From Prunella strophiata (Eukaryota > Chordata > Aves > Passeriformes > Prunellidae): 64,000 bases of DNA. The stretch is from NCBI GenBank assembly GCA_036583965.1, contig JAZBQD010000027.1, positions 4,854,187 to 4,918,186 of the forward strand, given 5' to 3'. Position numbers and translations under genes: made by a program. This document shows positions 24,301-39,300 of the stretch, in pieces. Position 1 is the stretch's first letter. Every line of letters begins with the position of its first letter. The notes under the pieces are model-generated. The model worked only from the letters and a program-made list of their open reading frames with translations, was not told where the DNA came from and made no database searches.

Positions 24301-27300
24301 GGAGATAGCTCTTTATATATAATTATTTATAAACAAGCAAACAAACCCCATCTAATTCCCCAAAGCCAAGATTCAGAAAACTACTTTTTGAGAGGCTGAC
24401 ATGGCCTTGTATCCTATTTACTTTTGCATATACCATAATTTTTCTTCAAAATCTTGTATTTCCTCCGAGGACCTTTGTCAGTAGAGTTTGCAGTGGCAGT
24501 TCCTGAGCTCCTCAGTTACAGAGCATTAATTGTGGATACATGTTCAGGGCTGTGTTGCATTTCTGAGTGTCAGCAGAGAAGTGAATTCTCCAGGCTGTGT
24601 TGTTGGAGTGTGAGATCTCTGTGCAGATCTCCAGCCAGCATAAGATGATGCAAGAACTGAGCTGACATTTCACCTTGCTGCAGCAGCTGCTGCTAATAAA
24701 TCCCTCACTTTAAAGAGCAGTGCCCAAATTGATTTAAAAATTGGGTGGTGGACAGTTTGGGCTTTTTCATGTGCAGAAAGACACTAATTATGAAAGAGCA
24801 GCAGTAAGTCTTTAAAGAGACTGTTTCTTGTAGTAGATTTGGTTTGAGAAACATAACTCAGTCTGCACTAATATAATGTGAACATAGCTGTAATCTCCCA
24901 GAAATGCAGAGTGTTAAATTTATTAATGGTTTGGAGGGGAATTTGGGTTTTAAACTGCCTGGGTGTGTGTTTGAGACTGTCATAGGTTTCACAGTAGCTG
25001 TGAAGCTATGTGGATGTGATGTGTTCTAAAATTAATACATGAACTTGATACTTTCTGCACATGGTTTTAGTAGCAGAGCACTGTCAAGCAAGAAGCCTCA
25101 TTGCCTCTAATTCCTGGAAAGTGCCAAAAGCATGCTCCTTCAATGCAAAGAATTCCCATTACTATTAGGGCAATATTCCAAATACCACACTCATTTTTTT
25201 GTGTGAAACCATCTTTTCACTGCACTGTTGGTAGACTCAATCTAGCAATAGTCCAGATGTCTTCTAAACATAATTCATGATGATTTGGGAGCTGAATGTG
25301 CAGTGAAGAACATGTATTATTTCACTTTCCAAATGAATTTCTGTGTCATGGACCCTGGCAATCACTTGTGTGGAAGCAGATAACTAATGAGCAGCATTGC
25401 TTGGATGCAGATGGGAAAGCAGAAGAAAAGTGGAGTTTTTCATCTGCAGTTGAAAGTCTGCATTGCTATTCTGCACCTCTTTAGATACCAGTTGCTCTCA
25501 CTGTGTTTATTTAAAGTGGACACTTTCCTCCAGGGAATGAAGCAACTGTTGCTCTGTTTCTGTAACATTTCTTGAAATGTTGCTTTCCTTGGCTACAAGT
25601 GGAGGTTGAACTGTAGTCCTTGAACACCCAGCAATTGGGTGTTTAAGTTATACTCAGTCTGTCTTTGTTATACTAAAAGTTCATTCCTGGTCTGTTACTG
25701 TGAGCACCTTCTTTATAACTGCACACTTGTTTTCTGTAGGAAATGGTTTTGTTTTCTGCATGGGTGTTCTTTACAGAAGCTGTACAATTAACAGTTTAAT
25801 TTCTTAAAAATGCTTCTAAATAATTTCAGTATCTTATCATGTAGGCCTTCAAACAACCCTTCTCCAAAACCTGAAGTATTTAAACAGGGTGTGATTTGCT
25901 AGATGGCAATTACATCAGGCTTCCAGGCACAGTGCTGGATCAGGTGACCACAGTTTCTGAAGCTGATATTCAGGTCTGCTAAAGTACAACCTCCCATAAA
26001 GACAAAGTGGGGACAAAGTGTTTAGGTAGGGGATTGGAGAAAGGCAGCACTTTATTTCCCAAACACCAATATGTGGTTTTTTTCTAAGCAGTGTTCTGCT
26101 CCTATAAATTGTCCTGCTGCTCTGCAGAATGTTAGTAAGTCCAGCCCACGTGCTGTCCATGAACTTTAAAGGTTAAGCTCTGCACAATTGCTGTTCCCTT
26201 GGCTTAATAGTTTTGAACCATTATGAAAGTGAATGACACATTTACTTTTTTTAAAACAGGTCTAATCCTACAAATAGCAAATGCAGTGAGAGAGCTGGAA
26301 GCACACTCGTGTGCATACATTGATTTTGTTCTTGGTATACCATCTCCTCCAGAATTCAGTTCTTTCTTTTGGTTTATTCCTTTCCAGTTGTTCCATTCAC
26401 TTTCCTGACACTGTCTGGTTTTTGCTTTCGAATGTGTTTCCTGCTTGTCCTTCCTCCCTCCATGTCCCTGGCTTCTTTCTCAGTGGGATCTTGTTACCAT
26501 CACTGCTCTTGTTTTCCACTGTCTGACAGTGGCCCCTGCTCTCTGCCAGGCCTGATCCAGACATTCTGTCCTTTCTCCTGCTGGCTTTGCCTGCTGCTGT
26601 GGAGGTAGGGGAAAGGTAGTCCATGTGAACTCTTTGACACATTGGGTACCTGGCATCTATGGGAGGTTAAAAAATAAACAAAAGAAAATAAATGAATAAC
26701 TTGTCCACTCTTTCTTTGGCGCTGCTGAGGCAGTTACCTCATATGGCACTTAGTGGAGAGCAGGGGGTAATTCTGTGTCCTGTACACAGAAATAGCTGCT
26801 CTTTAGTGCCACTAGCAAGGAAACCTGTAAAGCTTAGCTGCACTCACCTGCTTGCCTTTTCCCTCTTACCTTCCAGAATATTTGCCAGTAATTCATTATG
26901 ACTTCAGGAGAAGGATAATTACATTACCTTGTTGGACAACTATATTTGATGTAGGTTTTTCTTTAGATTATTAGTTAGTAAAATAAAATCTTGATGTACT
27001 GAAACAGTATCCTGTATTTCTAGTGTGATGGGGTGAAATGGACTTCCCTTAGAGGAAACTATTCCCATATTCTACAGGAGCTGTTGACCAAAGGATTAAT
27101 GTTCAGATCTATGGAGATCAAAATTTGTACTCTACAGTCTCCCAGGGACTGGAAGTACTTATCACCTGGCTCTGGGATCTGATATGCTATGGAACAAGAT
27201 TTGCTGCTTAAACAGGCAATTAGTTAGCAATTAGTTATGTAAACATGGTAGTTATCACCTCCACGAAATACATCTAGGTATGTAATCCCTTCAATTCAAA

Positions 27301-30300
27301 TTGTATTCAATTCTACTTTGAAAAACAGAAGCAGCCTCAGGGTTGAGAATTTGACATGCTTGTTACAAGCACAGCTGCCTTTTCTAAACCCTTTAATGTG
27401 TCTAGGAAACTGTTTCTCTTGAACTTTTTTTTTTTTCCCCACCGGCAGAAAAATGATGAAAATGGGAATTGCTCTGGTGAAGGGATTGAGTTTCCAACAA
27501 CCAACTTGTATGAGCTGGAGAGCAGAGTTTTGACAGATCACTGGTCCATACCCTACAAGAGGGAGGAGTCTCTAGGCAAGTGCCTAATTGCATCCACCTA
27601 CCTGGCAAGATTGGGTAAGTTCCCTTTCACAATTACACAGACTATCTCTTCAGAAGGTGTCACAGACAGAATGTTGGACAGTTGTGTCTTTCACTTTAAT
27701 CTTGCTGCTGTTTACTTGCACCCTGCACAACTCTTAGAAAGTGTTTAACAGAGAACTGTTCTACCCAATGCTGTAAGAACATCATTGATCTCGTTTCTTT
27801 CTCTCTAAACTAATTTGTTTACTTAAGTTTTTTTTTCAAAAAGTGGCACACATGTTTCTTTATGTTCTAATAATTGTGGGAATTACATCTTTTCAGAGCT
27901 AAATTACTGACTCTTTCTTTTTCCTTGTGCTGGGTATTTTCCATTCATAAAAGCAAGCTGTCATCTCAATCCCTGCTGTACCATTCTTGTATAAGTGCTT
28001 ATATTGCATTAAATCTGAATTTGACTCTTCTTATTCAGTACTTTGGCTGGGGTTAAGAGTGTTATGAAGGCACCACACCCAACAACTGGGGGATAATGAG
28101 AGTACAAGATAGTTTTTCAGTCATGCCTGATGGCAGACTAAAGGAATGTTGTAATCTCTTGGAAGAATAGAAGTTCTTAAGTGATTCTGGTTTGCTTCTC
28201 TGTTTCCACTGTGTTAAAAGGCTGTGCTTTAATTTGGTTTTGGAGGGAGGCTGTGAAGTATCAGTAATGTATGAATTGTAAACTGAAGTTTACAAGTTAC
28301 TTATGGTTCTAATAATGCTTGAAAAACCTGTAAAAGGTATTGGGAAATTAATTCTTAGTTCTAAAAGGCAGGTTCTCTCAAGTCATGTTTTTTGTGGCTT
28401 AAAAAGCATGCTAGCTATGAAAGAGCAGTAGCACTTTTACCACTGCTAGTTTGGGTTGGTGTTCCCTCAAATTTGCAACAAGGTCTCTGAGGTCATCTTA
28501 AAAAGTAATTTTTAAAATATACTGTTAAAAAAGCACTCTCCTTTCTGTAAAGGTCTTTCTGATTCTGATGAGAATTGCAAGAGGTTTATGGACAGATGCA
28601 TGCCTGAAGCATTTAAAAAGGTAAGTAGGTACAGTAGGCCCCTTCAATGTTTGTTTGTGTTTGTGGTGGAAATAGTGTTTTGTAATCCATACTTCAGGCA
28701 GCTGCTGAATGGATTGTTAGATTAAAACCACACTCAAAATATTTTCCTAGATTAAAATCCTAGAAATTTAATTTTAAATCATACAGGGTCCCAGTTCTGT
28801 AACTGGCCAACTTTAACATTTAGCTTTTTTCTTTTTTTTTCCTCTTAAATGACAAGCCCTGTAGTAAGTACCAGAGCCCAAAGAAAGGTTTAAAGACCCT
28901 TGGATATGGCCACTGGTGGCAAGTTCATGGTCAGATTTCCATTAACTATACTTTCTGTTATTTCTTCAGAGGGTTGCTAAATTCTTTTCACAATCCATTT
29001 AGAATTTTATCTTTCACCTCAGTTCTCAATACCCTGTATTTCTCTGGGCTGTTGTGAATTTGCTCTACAGAGCTCCCCAAACTAATTGACTTCCCACTAT
29101 TCCATCCACTTTAGGTACTGCCTAAATTTCCTGCCCAGTATTTAGACCATATATATAAAAACACATACAGTAACTTAAAAAGTTACTTTGTCCTAGTGTT
29201 AAAATACTGAGAATATAACTTCATTTAAGGAAGGAAGAAATTTAAGGGAAAAATTCTTTTTCCATTTAATTATCAGAGTACTAATCTTACATACAATAGT
29301 TTTATATCACTTGGTATTTTTTGCATATGAAATAAACAATGTAGATTGTTCCTCCAGAAGGATAATCTGTAGAAATCTAAGTTCAGGATGTATTGAATTC
29401 CAATTTGCTGAAATATTTACAAGAAAGTCTATTAATGGTACAAAAAGTGATGGTATTTAAACTATTAAGTTTTTTATCTGCTTCTGTTCAGACACAGCAG
29501 AAATTAAATGAAATTTGCAGATGGCAACCAAGTGTCCTTTATAAATAACCATGAAACCAGATTTAAAGAACATGTTTCAGTAGGTGGGAGCAGCATTAAA
29601 TACCTCTTTCTCCTGGTACATGTGCTTTGTTTTCCAATAGAAGCTGCTCAAAAAGTGTGAATTGGTAAATGGTTACCTCAGCTGAATCAGTGCAGCTTTG
29701 TGGCTGCCTGCTTCAAGATTTAATAGTTGTGTGTTCAATCTGCAAACAGATTTGTTTCATATTAGTTGTCCTTTGCAAAGGTTACAATCTCTCCTAGTGC
29801 ATGCAAATGGAAAATACTTTGATAGATTTTATTTTCTGTCATAAACTGTGATTTAAGGTGTTCCACAAAATTACAAATGGAGTTAACTCTTAAGCCATTA
29901 CTGCAGAAAGAACATCTGAAAACCACACCAGACAGTGATGAGTGTATCCCAAGGAAACATTTATTCTGAAAAAACAGTTTCAGGAGTTGATAAATTTGTC
30001 CTTGTTGGTGATTGTGCTTGAATTTTTTTTTTTTTTTTTTTTCCCCTTGTTAGCTGTTGACATCCAGTGCTGTTCACAAGTGGGGAACTGAAATCCATGA
30101 AGGAATCTACAACATGCTCATGCTGCTGGTGGACCTGGTTGCAGAGAGAGTGAAACAAGATCCTATCCCCGTGGGCCTGCTTGGTGTGCTTACAATGGTA
30201 TTTCACTCTCTGATGCAGTTTCTGATATCTGGGTATTTGGCATTTTGTATTTATGCAGCTGATGCTTTTTCCAGCTGTTTGAGTTGTAGTTCATTGCCTC

Positions 30301-33300
30301 AAAATCTGCAGCCATTGCTTGATGCAGATATTTTGTATTCAGTATGCAATTCAAAGGAGTGAGTGCTGTTCAGAACTTCTGAAAACTAGCAGTTTAAAAA
30401 AAATACCACATTTTTGTCACTTTGCTGTTTATTTTTTAAAACTGATACTTTGAGTTCAGTTCTTTGTTTTATGGACCTCTGGCTCACGTGGTTATTGGAT
30501 ATTGTCTGTACAGAGTAAAGGCTTCAAAATGCTTTGTATGTTGAGAACTGAGAGGCAGGAACAGAGGGCTTGTATTCAACTTTATTTAACTGTCAGCCAG
30601 GAGAATGCTCAGCTGAAATGGTCAAATATTATCAAGATAAGTTTTGAAAGTGGCATAAGACACCTGTTCATTGCCATGGGCTTTTCTTTCAAGGCATTTA
30701 ATCCCGACAATGAATATCATTTCAAGAATCGAATGAAGGTGTGCCAGAGAAACTGGGCAGAAGTCTTTGGGGAGGGGAACATGCATGCTGTCTCACCCAT
30801 ATCCACTTTTCAAAAGGTAAGCGTGGCCATGCCCTAAAAACTAATTTTAGGGTGGATGTCTTTGTCTCAGATAGGATTATTTGTTTATTAGTGGGTATCT
30901 GTAGCACAAAGTTTAAATATGTCACCAAGAATTATTGCAAATAGATGTGGAGTGTATGTTTGTCTGTAGACATTAATTTGTGCTCTCAAGTTGTTCCAAT
31001 TCTCTGTTAGAGGCTACATTTAGAAATGGGTGAACTTTCATGTCTAAAGTAGCACAACAATCTGTGTGTTGCTTTAGACATGAAGCACACAACGGGTGGA
31101 ATAATTTGTGTATCTAAGGACTGACATCTGTTTGGTTGTTGAGTGTGAAATGACCAGGATAACTCCAAGTGTTCGGTTCTAGTAGAGAATTCAGGCTTTT
31201 CTGACAGCCAAGGATAAAATATCTTCAACTCAAACACATTGGCAAGGAGGCAGTTTTTGAGGTTTGCACTGTCTTGTCAGAGTTGTTCCAGATGGGTGGG
31301 TCCAAAACAGCATCAGTGGAGTTGATTTCTCCTTCAGGAAACAAATTTTTGCAAGTAATTTGTGGCTTTGTGGCCATAGAAAGAAAATTCTACGTCCACT
31401 GCTTTGGGAAAGTAATGTTCCACACTGCTACAGTGCTATAAATACAGCTGCTTGTGAGTCAGCAGCCACAGTGTGATCTGTTGCCACAGCACATGGGCAG
31501 TGATGTCAGGCAGAGTCCAAAACAGGATGATGCTCATGAGAACCAACTAGAGCTCCAGCTACACTTAATACAGGAGCTGTTACAAAAATTGCTTTATTTG
31601 TGTAATAGTGCATCCATTTGAGGTATGGGTGAATGGGCTGATCATGTCTGTCCAAATGTCTGTTTCAGAAGACAAATGTTTAGCATTGATGTTGCAGCTG
31701 CTAATTTGTTCCTGTTCTTATTGTTCAAGGAACCTCATGGGTGGCTGGTGGATCTGGTAAACAGGGTAGGTAAATGTAAACCAGAATTGTTGTTTGTGGC
31801 TTGAATTCAGTTGGCCTTTGGAGATAATTTCTTCTCACCCCCTCACTTTGCCCTGACTTGTTTTTTTCACTCCTCACTTTTCTGACAACCACAAAAAATT
31901 AGTTTGGGATTTTAATCCTGCCTTGTAAAATATAGCTTGTTGAGTTGCTGCCTTCTCCCTTGAGCACCTTTACCCTAACATAGTATCTGTGACTAGAGGA
32001 ATTTGAGAGCCCAGCTGAGGCTGCAATCAAAGGTCCCCCAAGCAAAAGTGTCAGTCCAGTCAGCTGTTGCTGTATATAGTCTACCTTTCTTCCCTATGTG
32101 CATTTTTACTCAAGACAGAGTTTCTAGCTTGATGCTTAAACCCTGCTACCATGTATAATTGCATTGCATTCCCCAGTGTGCCCCTGCATTCCCATAAAAA
32201 TATAAAGCTTTGTTTGGATGGGATGTTCCATGGTAAAGGACACTTGTTGGCATCTCAGGAACTGTCAGTGGAGCATTTTCTATAATCTGTTATTTAAAAG
32301 ATAAAATACTGTAGTTCACTGTGTAATACTGATTATTTTACTTCAGTTTGCAGAGTTGGGTGGATTTTCAGCAATTCAATCCAAACTCAATTCTGAAGAT
32401 ATTGAACTTGGGGTAAGTCCATCTTCTGTTATGAGACTTCTCCCTTTCCATTTTAACCTTCATACAGAACCAGCAGTGTCCCTTTTGGCAGTGCTTTTAC
32501 CTTTTCTTTGGTACCAGAGCAACACTCCCACAGAGCCCTGGAGAAGTGCTGTCAGGCTGGAGGTCAAATGAGGTTGTACATAAGAATCCTGACTGAAGAG
32601 CAATTAAGACTTCACAGAGAAGAAGAGAAATTAGTGTACCTTTCTGCTAGCATTCAGCCTTCTGGTTAGACATCAATCAAAGTAGTTTTGTTGTATGTTC
32701 ACCAGTATGTCCCTGGTTTTCTGTTTACTGCACCCATAGCTGCATTTAGCTGCAAGTAAATTGAATCCTGTCATTTATTACAGAAATCACTGTTAAAGGA
32801 AAAAAATCCTTAGGAAGACAGACAGTGTCTAATCCTAAACAACTTTTCAAAAGCAGTGTCTTAAAACTGACTGGTTCAACAGAGCTAAGCTATTTTTGGT
32901 CATGAAGTCTAACTTGGTTAGTTTTAGCTTCCTAGCCTATATTCAGGAGACTTCCAATTCTTTCAAGCTTTGGAGAATGAGGAGGCTAAAGGAAAACTGT
33001 GTCATCTGGAACCTTGTCCCCCAGTATAAAATCAGTCTGCTTCCAGTGACATGCCACTTGGAGGGAATTCAACTTCTTTTCTTGGGGTATTGATATTTTC
33101 TGCTTTACATAGAGATAGGTTCATATGTGAGCTTGACAGAAGAATAAGGAAAACTTTGATTTACATGCCAGTTCTGTAATAGAAACTTTGACTTGACTTT
33201 GTTTAATGATTAATAACTGCTTGCTTAGGAAGGAAATCTGGGTCAGCACCACTGAATTTGGGCCTTGGATTGCACTGCTGCACACTCAGTTCCACAGTTC

Positions 33301-36300
33301 TTGATCCAGTGTGAAAAGAAACTGATTTTGATATTATTTATTGGCAAACAAATGCTTTTATACATTCAATTTCTTGATGATAGATACCACTTTAAAATCA
33401 TGCATTGAAGAGATCTTGACATGTATATGACACATTTACAAAAGCTTTCTCCCACGTATTGCTTTGGGAAAGAAATTTGCCATATGGCTTTAACCTTAAA
33501 TTTTGCATTCACACTTCTGATTGCTGTAGAGAGCAAGCAAAATGTGGTATGTTCCTTTCCGTCTGTTTATTTCTGTGACTGGAACAGGATCTGTCAGAGA
33601 ACACTGAGCAGAGTGATGAGAGGACCAAGATTAGTGAAAACTGGGAAGGCATTTTTTATTTCAGATAAAAATATGTAACACATACTGTATGCCATGTATA
33701 ATATATAGCACATACTCTACTGTGTGCCATAGAGTAAATCTTTCTTAAACCATGTGTTGTTGTAAAGGACTTGCACACCAAAAACAATCATAGCAAGTGA
33801 CTGGAAGTACATAATATAATTGATACTTCATTTACCTTTTAAGCTATAGATTGCTAACTATGAAAAGATTCCTTAAATATGCACCTAAATACTTACTGTC
33901 TTTCTTTCAGGCAATCTCTGCATTAGTTCAACCATTTGGAGTTTGTGCAGAATATCTTAACTCTTCTGTAGTACAGGTAAAATGTCTTTGTTATGACTTG
34001 TAAGAGTACTGAAAATTAATTTCCAACTGTGTTGGTGTGAAACTGGTGACTAATTTGAAAAGCCTTCAAACCTCACGTTGCAGAAAGTACAAGAACCATT
34101 TTGAGCATGCTGAGGTGATGAGTAAAGGGCTCAGACAATGTTCAGATTCATTTTCCAAGCAATCATCTGTAGTCATGTATCTACATCTGCAGCACTGAGA
34201 AGCTTTACCACTGCTATTAGTAAGCTTCAGCAGTAGAAACCATGTGGGGAAAGAATCCAGCCTGAAGGATGGATTTTGCTTTTAGTTTAACTTCCTGGCT
34301 GAGATCAAGGACATGGATATGAGAGTTTACACTGCAAAAATTGTGGTACAGGAAAAAAATTCACCAGGATCTCTTCATATGTGCAAATGTACTCCAGGCT
34401 TCACTCTGCCCTCACCACCAAAAACTGTTGACTTAAGTGACTGAAAGACTTTATTTGAAGAGGATGTAGTTTAGAAGCCCCTGGGAGTAAGAGAGGCACA
34501 TGCACCTAATAACTGATGTGTTTTTAGAGGGCAATCAGTTTGTTTCTTTTTGCAAACCTGCAATACAGTGGTCTGAAATGGGTTCTTACTCTAATTGCTT
34601 TTTTTTATCCTGGACATAGCTGCCAGGTGTAGTTTTATCTTTGTTGCAGGTGTAGCTTTATCTCTAAGGTAGTGGTGAGCTTCAGCTAAGAATTTCCTTT
34701 TGCTGCAATCACATCTTTCAAGTAATGCAATTGATTTCAGGAAGCATTAAAATGATTGTCATGCCTTTTCTCACGTTCTTTAGCCCATGCTGGATCCAGT
34801 CATTCATAAAATGATTAAATATGTACAGAATGTAGAAGAGAAGGACTTGAAAGACAAGGTAATGTTTTACATATTAAATATTTAGGAAGAACTTCCTGCA
34901 TGTCTTGGAAATGCTGTCAATGTAAATTTGAACAATAGCTTTCTTCTCACTGGCAGGAATACAGCCTGTTCTGAATTCTGACTGAATGACTTAATGAAAA
35001 TGCATTTATCCAATTCCATTCAATACTCTTTTCAGTAAATATCTGGTTTATGACCCTTTTTAAAATATTTTGCTGCTGTTGCAATCAAATTTGTGATTTT
35101 GTTGGTCCCCTTGTGCAGCATGCTGAATGCTCACTTCTCTGACTCAAAGATATTTACTGGCTTGCAGTCTGTTAAATTCATATTACTGTTGCATTAGCTG
35201 TTTGCTTCTGAGAATTTGGTAGCAAAGTGTTTGTGTAACTTGTGGCTACTTCCTGCACTACCCTGAATTTGGCATTCACTTCGATTAAATTGTGTTGACT
35301 TTTTATTTACTTATAATTGTTAATTTTAAACAAGAAAGTATTGATAGGTGGTTGAATCTATCAGAGAGATAGGAGAGCAATTTACCAAATCTGAAGCTTT
35401 AACCAAAGGTTTCATTATCTTAAAATTTCTACTATAGAAGTAATACTTTCAGATGTACTAGATAATGTGTTTGATTAACCAGTCTGTTCGGTCACTAAAC
35501 CTACTCTTTGTGAGTCACTGACATCCACAGCAGAATAGCAAAAATACCAATGCCTGTATTTGTCCCTTTTTTGTTGTTTTGTTTCCAACAGAGGCTGGTG
35601 AGTATCCCTGAGCTCCTGTCTGGGATCAAACTGCTGTGTATGCGCTTCCAGCCTGACCTGGTCACGGCGGTCGATGACTTGCGGCTGGACATCCTGCTGC
35701 GCATGTTGAAATCCCCCCACTTCAGTGCAAAAATGAATTCCCTCAAAGAAGTAGGTTGGCTTTTTGGCTGGCTCTGTGTGTGCACAAGAGCATGTGTTTG
35801 GGTAGGATGGGTTGTTAATAAGCCACTGAAACCACAGCCTTACAAAAAAAAAAAAAAAGAGATGGCGCAATATCTCCTTGCAAGATATGTTGCCTTTAGC
35901 AAAAGCTCAGTTCAAAATAAACACCAAAACCAGTTAATAAAACAGGAGTTGTTTATAGCATTAGTAGCCACTGCAGGGCTTCCCAGTTAGACACAGTTTG
36001 AGAAGTGCACTATTCTAAGAAATGCAATTTTAGATTGATTTATAAGCAGTGGTCTATGCTATTCATTGAATATTCACTCTGGGATAATCCTGAGCATCCT
36101 GAGGTATATCCCATTTTTCTCCTTTCACTGAGAGGAAACAGAAAAAAAGACCAAATGGGACTTAAAAGCTATATTGATGTCTCAGTCCATGCCATATCAG
36201 GTCATTGCACTACATAACTATAGTATTTTATATTGTATTTTTTATTATAGCTGTATGTGGACACTGTAGTGTTTCAGAGTCCATCTTTTCTGCTTTTTTC

Positions 36301-39300
36301 CTTCTCTGTTTATGAGAATATTGAGATGTTAAGTCTCATTGCTGTTTGGTTCTTAATCAGAAATGCTGTGTATCCGTGGTGAATTTATAAAAGTGCAGCT
36401 TTTGAAGATTTTAGCAGAAATGTGCTTTTTCTCCCTCGAGTGAGGAGTCTGTATCAGTTCAGTATTGGATAAAAAGTAGGACACTGATTTGAGTGTAACA
36501 AGCAGAAGCCTGAGATAACCTACTTCTGGTATATCTGTAGAAAGATACCTGGCAGCACAGGCCAGCTTTTCTGTGTCAGACTGAGAATAAGATTCTGCTG
36601 CATCAGAGATTGATGACATGGTGTTTCTGGTTAGGAATTTGCCTTTAAAGCAGCTTATTAAAAAATAAAAAGTCAAAAAACCAACATCCTGCAAAAAACG
36701 ACCAACCCAAAAAATCCCAAACACCTTCTGTACTCAAAATATTTCAGGATTCACACTTAAGCTTCATCATGAGCCTTTTTGAATAGATTTCACTGTGTGT
36801 GTATGATGCAGGTGGGAATTTTTTGTTAAAATATTACATTTCACAATTTTTAGGTAACGAAATTAATAGAAGACAGCACTGTCTCCAAGTCAGTGAAGAA
36901 TGCAATAGACACAGACAGACTGCTGAATTGGCTTGTGGAAAATTCAGTTCTGTCAATTGCTCTGGAAGGTAAGAACTCTCCCAAAGCCTTTTGGCACATG
37001 CTTTGAATGTCCTAAATTTAAAAATCTCATCTCTCCCTTTCAATACACTTTAATGAGCACTATTAACCAAAGAGTTCAAGGATTTTGTTGTCTCCAAAAC
37101 AAAGTAAAATCCTGCAAATTCTGTAACTATCATCTAGTCCTCTGTTTGACATCTGTGCAGATGTCTTCTGCTGTACTTGGGGTTCTTTACTCAAAGTTTG
37201 TATATTGTTAGCCTCTAAAAAAGAGAGAAAAAGAGGTGTTTTTCTCCTCAAGTAGTAACATTCTGTAGGAGTACTATCAAATATATGAAGCAAAACAAAA
37301 TAAAAATGGAAACAGCCTTGTTCTTTTTCTTTGTACTGATACTTGTCTGTAACAGTAAAGAAAGACCTTCCAAATGAAGATAGCTTTGTTCTCTCTTTTA
37401 ATATAATTACTTCTTTTATATAAATTTATTGTATCTAATACTGTTTGAAATATATTCACTGAGTTGCCTTTCTTTGTTTCACAGGTAATATAGACCAAGC
37501 ACAATACTGTGATCGTATAAAGGGAATTATTGAACTGCTGGGCAGCAAATTATCTTTAGATGAGCTCACTAAAATTTGGAGAATTCAGGTAAGCAATCAA
37601 GACTAGGCAGGTGCTTTTAGACTGTCTTACAAACAAACATTCCAGTGAAAGGGATTTTTTAAAATAATCTATGCATTTCCATTGCAATGTGGAGGTATTG
37701 AGATTTTAACAGTATAATTAATGCAAATATTTCCTTCTACTTCTTCCTTTACCATGTAAAATGAATTATTGTGACAATTTCTTGTATCACAGCTGCTAAA
37801 TCCTGTGATGAAGTTCAGTTCTTTGCAACAAGTGTTAAGGGACTGCAAAAGTATTTGACTTGGCATAAGAAGTTGTCAGCCTGAAAGAGGTGACAGGAAT
37901 ATTTGTCTAGACCAAACTAGGATATTAATGTTTGTGGCTGGAGGTAATGGATTTAAAGTCAGAGTGTGACTTTAAAGAGAGTGGGCTCCAACTGTATGAA
38001 TTGCCATTTACCTTCCTGTACAGACATATAATTGACTGACAAGTCATCTTTTGGCCTTCGCTTTAAGGCTATTCAATTTATTACTGTGTGGGGAAGGTGG
38101 TTTGAGTGTTTATGTAAGTGACACATGGAAACTTTGACAAGAAGCTAATGTTCCACTGCAGGAAATGGTTTTCTTCTCTGTGCAAATGTTGATATTTTAG
38201 ACTAAACTCACTGAACACTGTCAGCTTCTGCAGTTTGTGTGGCATGGTAGCAAGTCTTCAATGCTTAGCAGAGTTGAAATGTGATTCTAGCTCCCTCACT
38301 TTTATTCTTTAATAAAAAGCAATACTTCCTCCCCCTCTCTGGCTGTTGTTACCATGGTGCTCCCATCCGTGTGGGAGGAGATTTTGTATTGCTCATTTTT
38401 GAGTAAAGCCTGGAAGAGTTTCAAAGACTCAACACCTCACACGTGAACCTCAGCAAGCAATAGAAAAGGTGATGTTTGTACTGCTGCCACTGCAGCAGCT
38501 TGAAGCTGCTGTAATGATGGCAGACTTGTAGGTTCCTGCTTCAGAATTAATTCCAAAGACTTCTCAGCCAGGGAAATGAGGAGCACAGACAGTTTACTCT
38601 GAACTTGTGTATCTACCATGTCAAAAGCTGCTATTCTCACTCATTAGTGTGAATAGTAGGATAATGCTTACATGAAGGTTTTTCTCTGGCTTGTTTGGGT
38701 TAAAGACCTACCTTCTTGTGTCTTCTTTCTTTTCAGTCAGGACAGTCCTCCACTGTGATTGAGAACATACACACCATTATTGCTGCAGCTGCTGTGAAGT
38801 TTAGCTCTGATCAGCTCAATCATTTATTTGTTCTAATCCAAAAGGTGAGTTTTCACATGAATTTACATTCCTTAGGAAGAGAATTGATGAGATGTACTTG
38901 TGCATCCAGCCTGCTGAAAGGCAAATGCTTTGAATACATTTGTGTTTTCTATATAAATGTAAAATTTGCTATTAAAAAAACACTTTTATGTTAACCCAGA
39001 AGCCTCATCTTGCTAATTGACTTGGATTTTAAGTACATTAGGTAGCCAGTCCTAAGGGAGTTAAAGTGAAATTTTATTATTATATTTAATCCCTAATTGT
39101 ATTTGAAAAAGAGTTGAGCAAATTAGTGCTGTAACTCCCAGCAACAGAAATAAGGAAATACTTACGGTGGAAACATACTTGTTTGTATTTTGATTTTCCT
39201 GCAGTAAAGCAATTGTGGATTATATTTTTGTGTACACTTGAGATGTAACAGCCTGACAGAGGTGCTCTAACATTGATTTCTTTGCTGTCCAGAGCTGGGA

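Noticed and set aside
30502..30693. Upstream extension of exon 5
   Set aside because: The frame is open by chance; a good CTTTCAAG acceptor and the conserved AFNPDNEY start define the exon.
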